Source of the DNA: [Streptosporangium] indianense
GTDB taxonomy: Bacteria; Actinomycetota; Actinomycetes; Streptomycetales; Streptomycetaceae
DNA length: 39,981 nucleotides
Assembly: GCF_021474405.1 (NCBI RefSeq)
Contig: NZ_JAKEIO010000065.1
Span: forward strand, 1-39,981
Direction of reading: 5' to 3'
Part shown: positions 39,177 through 39,981 of the stretch, in pieces
Layout of the letters: each line of letters opens with the position of its first letter
How positions within the stretch are numbered: the stretch's first letter is position 1
The notes under the pieces: generated by a model
What the model was told of the DNA's origin: nothing
Databases searched by the model: none
What the model saw: only the letters and a program-made list of their open reading frames with translations
Program-made: the position numbers and the translations under genes

Positions 39177-39981
39177 GGGCGTTCCGGCGGGTTCGAGGTC
39201 AGCACGGCCACGGCGGTGTCGTCCCGCACGGGTCGGGCGGGACTGCTGGCGTCACGTATCGCCACGGCGGCCGTCACGGCCGGGTCGGCCGTGTGCAGAC
39301 CCGGGTCGGACGGCGGCGTCCAGCGGCTGGGCAGACCGTCGGTGTGCAGGATCAGTACCGGGTCGCCCACCCAGGCGGCCTCCTCGTCCTGGAGGGTGCC
39401 GGGCCGGTGGACCCCGACGATGCCGGGCCGCGACAGCAGGGGGCGCCAGGTGCCGTCGGTGCGCAGCCGCGCCCCGACGTTGCCGATGCCGGCGAACCGC
39501 AGCCGCCCGGCCGTCAGGTCGAGCTGCGCCAGGGCGACGGCCGCGCCCCGTGTGCCCTGGAGTGCGTCGTGCAGCCGCCGCAGCGCATCGGCGGGGGAGA
39601 GGTCCGCCCAGCGGTACAGGGCCGTGACCGCTGCGGACGAGGCCCGGGCGGCCTCCGGCCCGTGCCCGAGCCCGTCCACCAGCATCAGCGTCACCCGGTC
39701 CCCGGCCCGGACCCACGCCCAGGCGTCCCCCGAGTACTCGGCTCCGCCGTAGGGGATGTTCATCCCGCCGGCCCGCACCCCGGCCACGGTCGAGGAACTG
39801 TTCTGCGCGGAGGCCGGGAGACCGCGGACCGGCGTCTCGCGGTGATCCCACGGGCCGGTCCACGGGTCGCCGCCCGTGACCCCGTCGTCCGCGGGGTGGT
39901 GCTCCGGCCCCGTGGCACGGGCCGGCTCGTGCGCCGGTGTGCCGGCTTCGGCGGGGTCGTGGGGCGGTGGCGTCCCGGGGG
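39173..39981 (-). CDS. SpoIIE-type phosphatase, RsbX-like, ATP-binding half probably off window (5' partial)
   Basis: The frame is open to the right edge with no stop, so the gene starts outside the window. The visible 269 codons begin in a Pro/His-rich linker, then hold a compact phosphatase domain from about 39770 leftward: GGMNIPYGGAEYSGDAWAWVRAG, LMLVDGLGHGPEAARASS, HTDGLPSRWTPP and RDDTAVAVLTS. This matches the C-terminal half of streptomycete ATP-binding SpoIIE proteins, whose N-terminal half is an RsbT-like ATPase, known from stressosome operons (RsbR, RsbS, RsbT, then this). The missing half is inferred. It is coupled by ATGA to the next phosphatase gene. Confidence 0.88.
   Translation of the reverse strand, partial: PGTPPPHDPAEAGTPAHEPARATGPEHHPADDGVTGGDPWTGPWDHRETPVRGLPASAQNSSSTVAGVRAGGMNIPYGGAEYSGDAWAWVRAGDRVTLMLVDGLGHGPEAARASSAAVTALYRWADLSPADALRRLHDALQGTRGAAVALAQLDLTAGRLRFAGIGNVGARLRTDGTWRPLLSRPGIVGVHRPGTLQDEEAAWVGDPVLILHTDGLPSRWTPPSDPGLHTADPAVTAAVAIRDASSPARPVRDDTAVAVLTSNPPERP

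Noticed and set aside
1..39981. tRNA, rRNA, CRISPR arrays, insertion sequences and phage genes
   Set aside because: Looked for by eye across the window; no cloverleaf, spaced direct-repeat array, transposase or integrase motif was found.

Overview
The window is chromosomal DNA of a streptomycete. G+C is very high with strong third-position bias, starts are often GTG behind GGAGG-type ribosome binding sites, and it carries a WhiB-like protein, a SigB/SigF-type sigma factor with RsbW-like and SpoIIE-type partners, ANTAR, DUF5133 and DUF1206 proteins, and a copy of the dispersed hairpin repeat common in Streptomyces. I see no rRNA, tRNA, CRISPR array, phage or IS element. Genes are densely packed in short operons; two are cut by the window edges (a kinase-like gene on the left, a SpoIIE phosphatase on the right).

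Layout. 1-10.2 kb: a degenerate Ser/Thr kinase-like membrane protein, a PLP-dependent Ser/Thr dehydratase, a TPR protein coupled to a polyprenyl diphosphate synthase behind a 43-bp nested palindrome, an AIM24 protein, an SGNH hydrolase and a large LuxR-family (LAL) regulator. 10.3-16.1 kb: a three-gene, ATGA-overlapped operon coding for a receiver/glutaredoxin-like/thioredoxin-reductase-like fusion, a cNMP-domain histidine kinase and a UBP-type zinc-finger protein; it diverges from a tandem universal stress protein, followed by a DUF4032 kinase-fold protein with a dispersed repeat inserted in frame. 16.2-20.5 kb: an MBL hydrolase, an AlkB-like dioxygenase, and a TetR regulator plus FAD dehydrogenase behind a palindromic operator, then a DUF488 protein. 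20.6-26.5 kb: DUF6098, WhiB-like protein, saccharopine-dehydrogenase-like enzyme with divergent TetR, LysR/LysE pair around a perfect dyad, and an MFS exporter. 26.6-29.1 kb: a stand-alone cNMP-binding protein, an Orn/Lys/Arg decarboxylase with a clear terminator, and a small hypothetical protein. 29.3-33.5 kb: a stress sigma module (anti-sigma ATPase, SigB/F sigma factor, DUF5133, ANTAR-GAF regulator, DUF1206 membrane protein, small acidic protein). 33.5 kb to the end: a FUSC membrane protein, a type II NADH dehydrogenase, and two overlapping SpoIIE phosphatase genes that look like the 3' end of a stressosome-type operon.

Taken together, much of the window concerns stress and redox sensing: universal stress protein, two-component redox-like fusion, partner-switching sigma control, NDH-2 and AlkB. 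The most unusual system is the 10.3-13.8 kb operon, in which a receiver domain is fused to redox-enzyme folds that have lost the usual cysteine pairs and is co-translated with a soluble cNMP-binding histidine kinase and a ubiquitin-type zinc finger.
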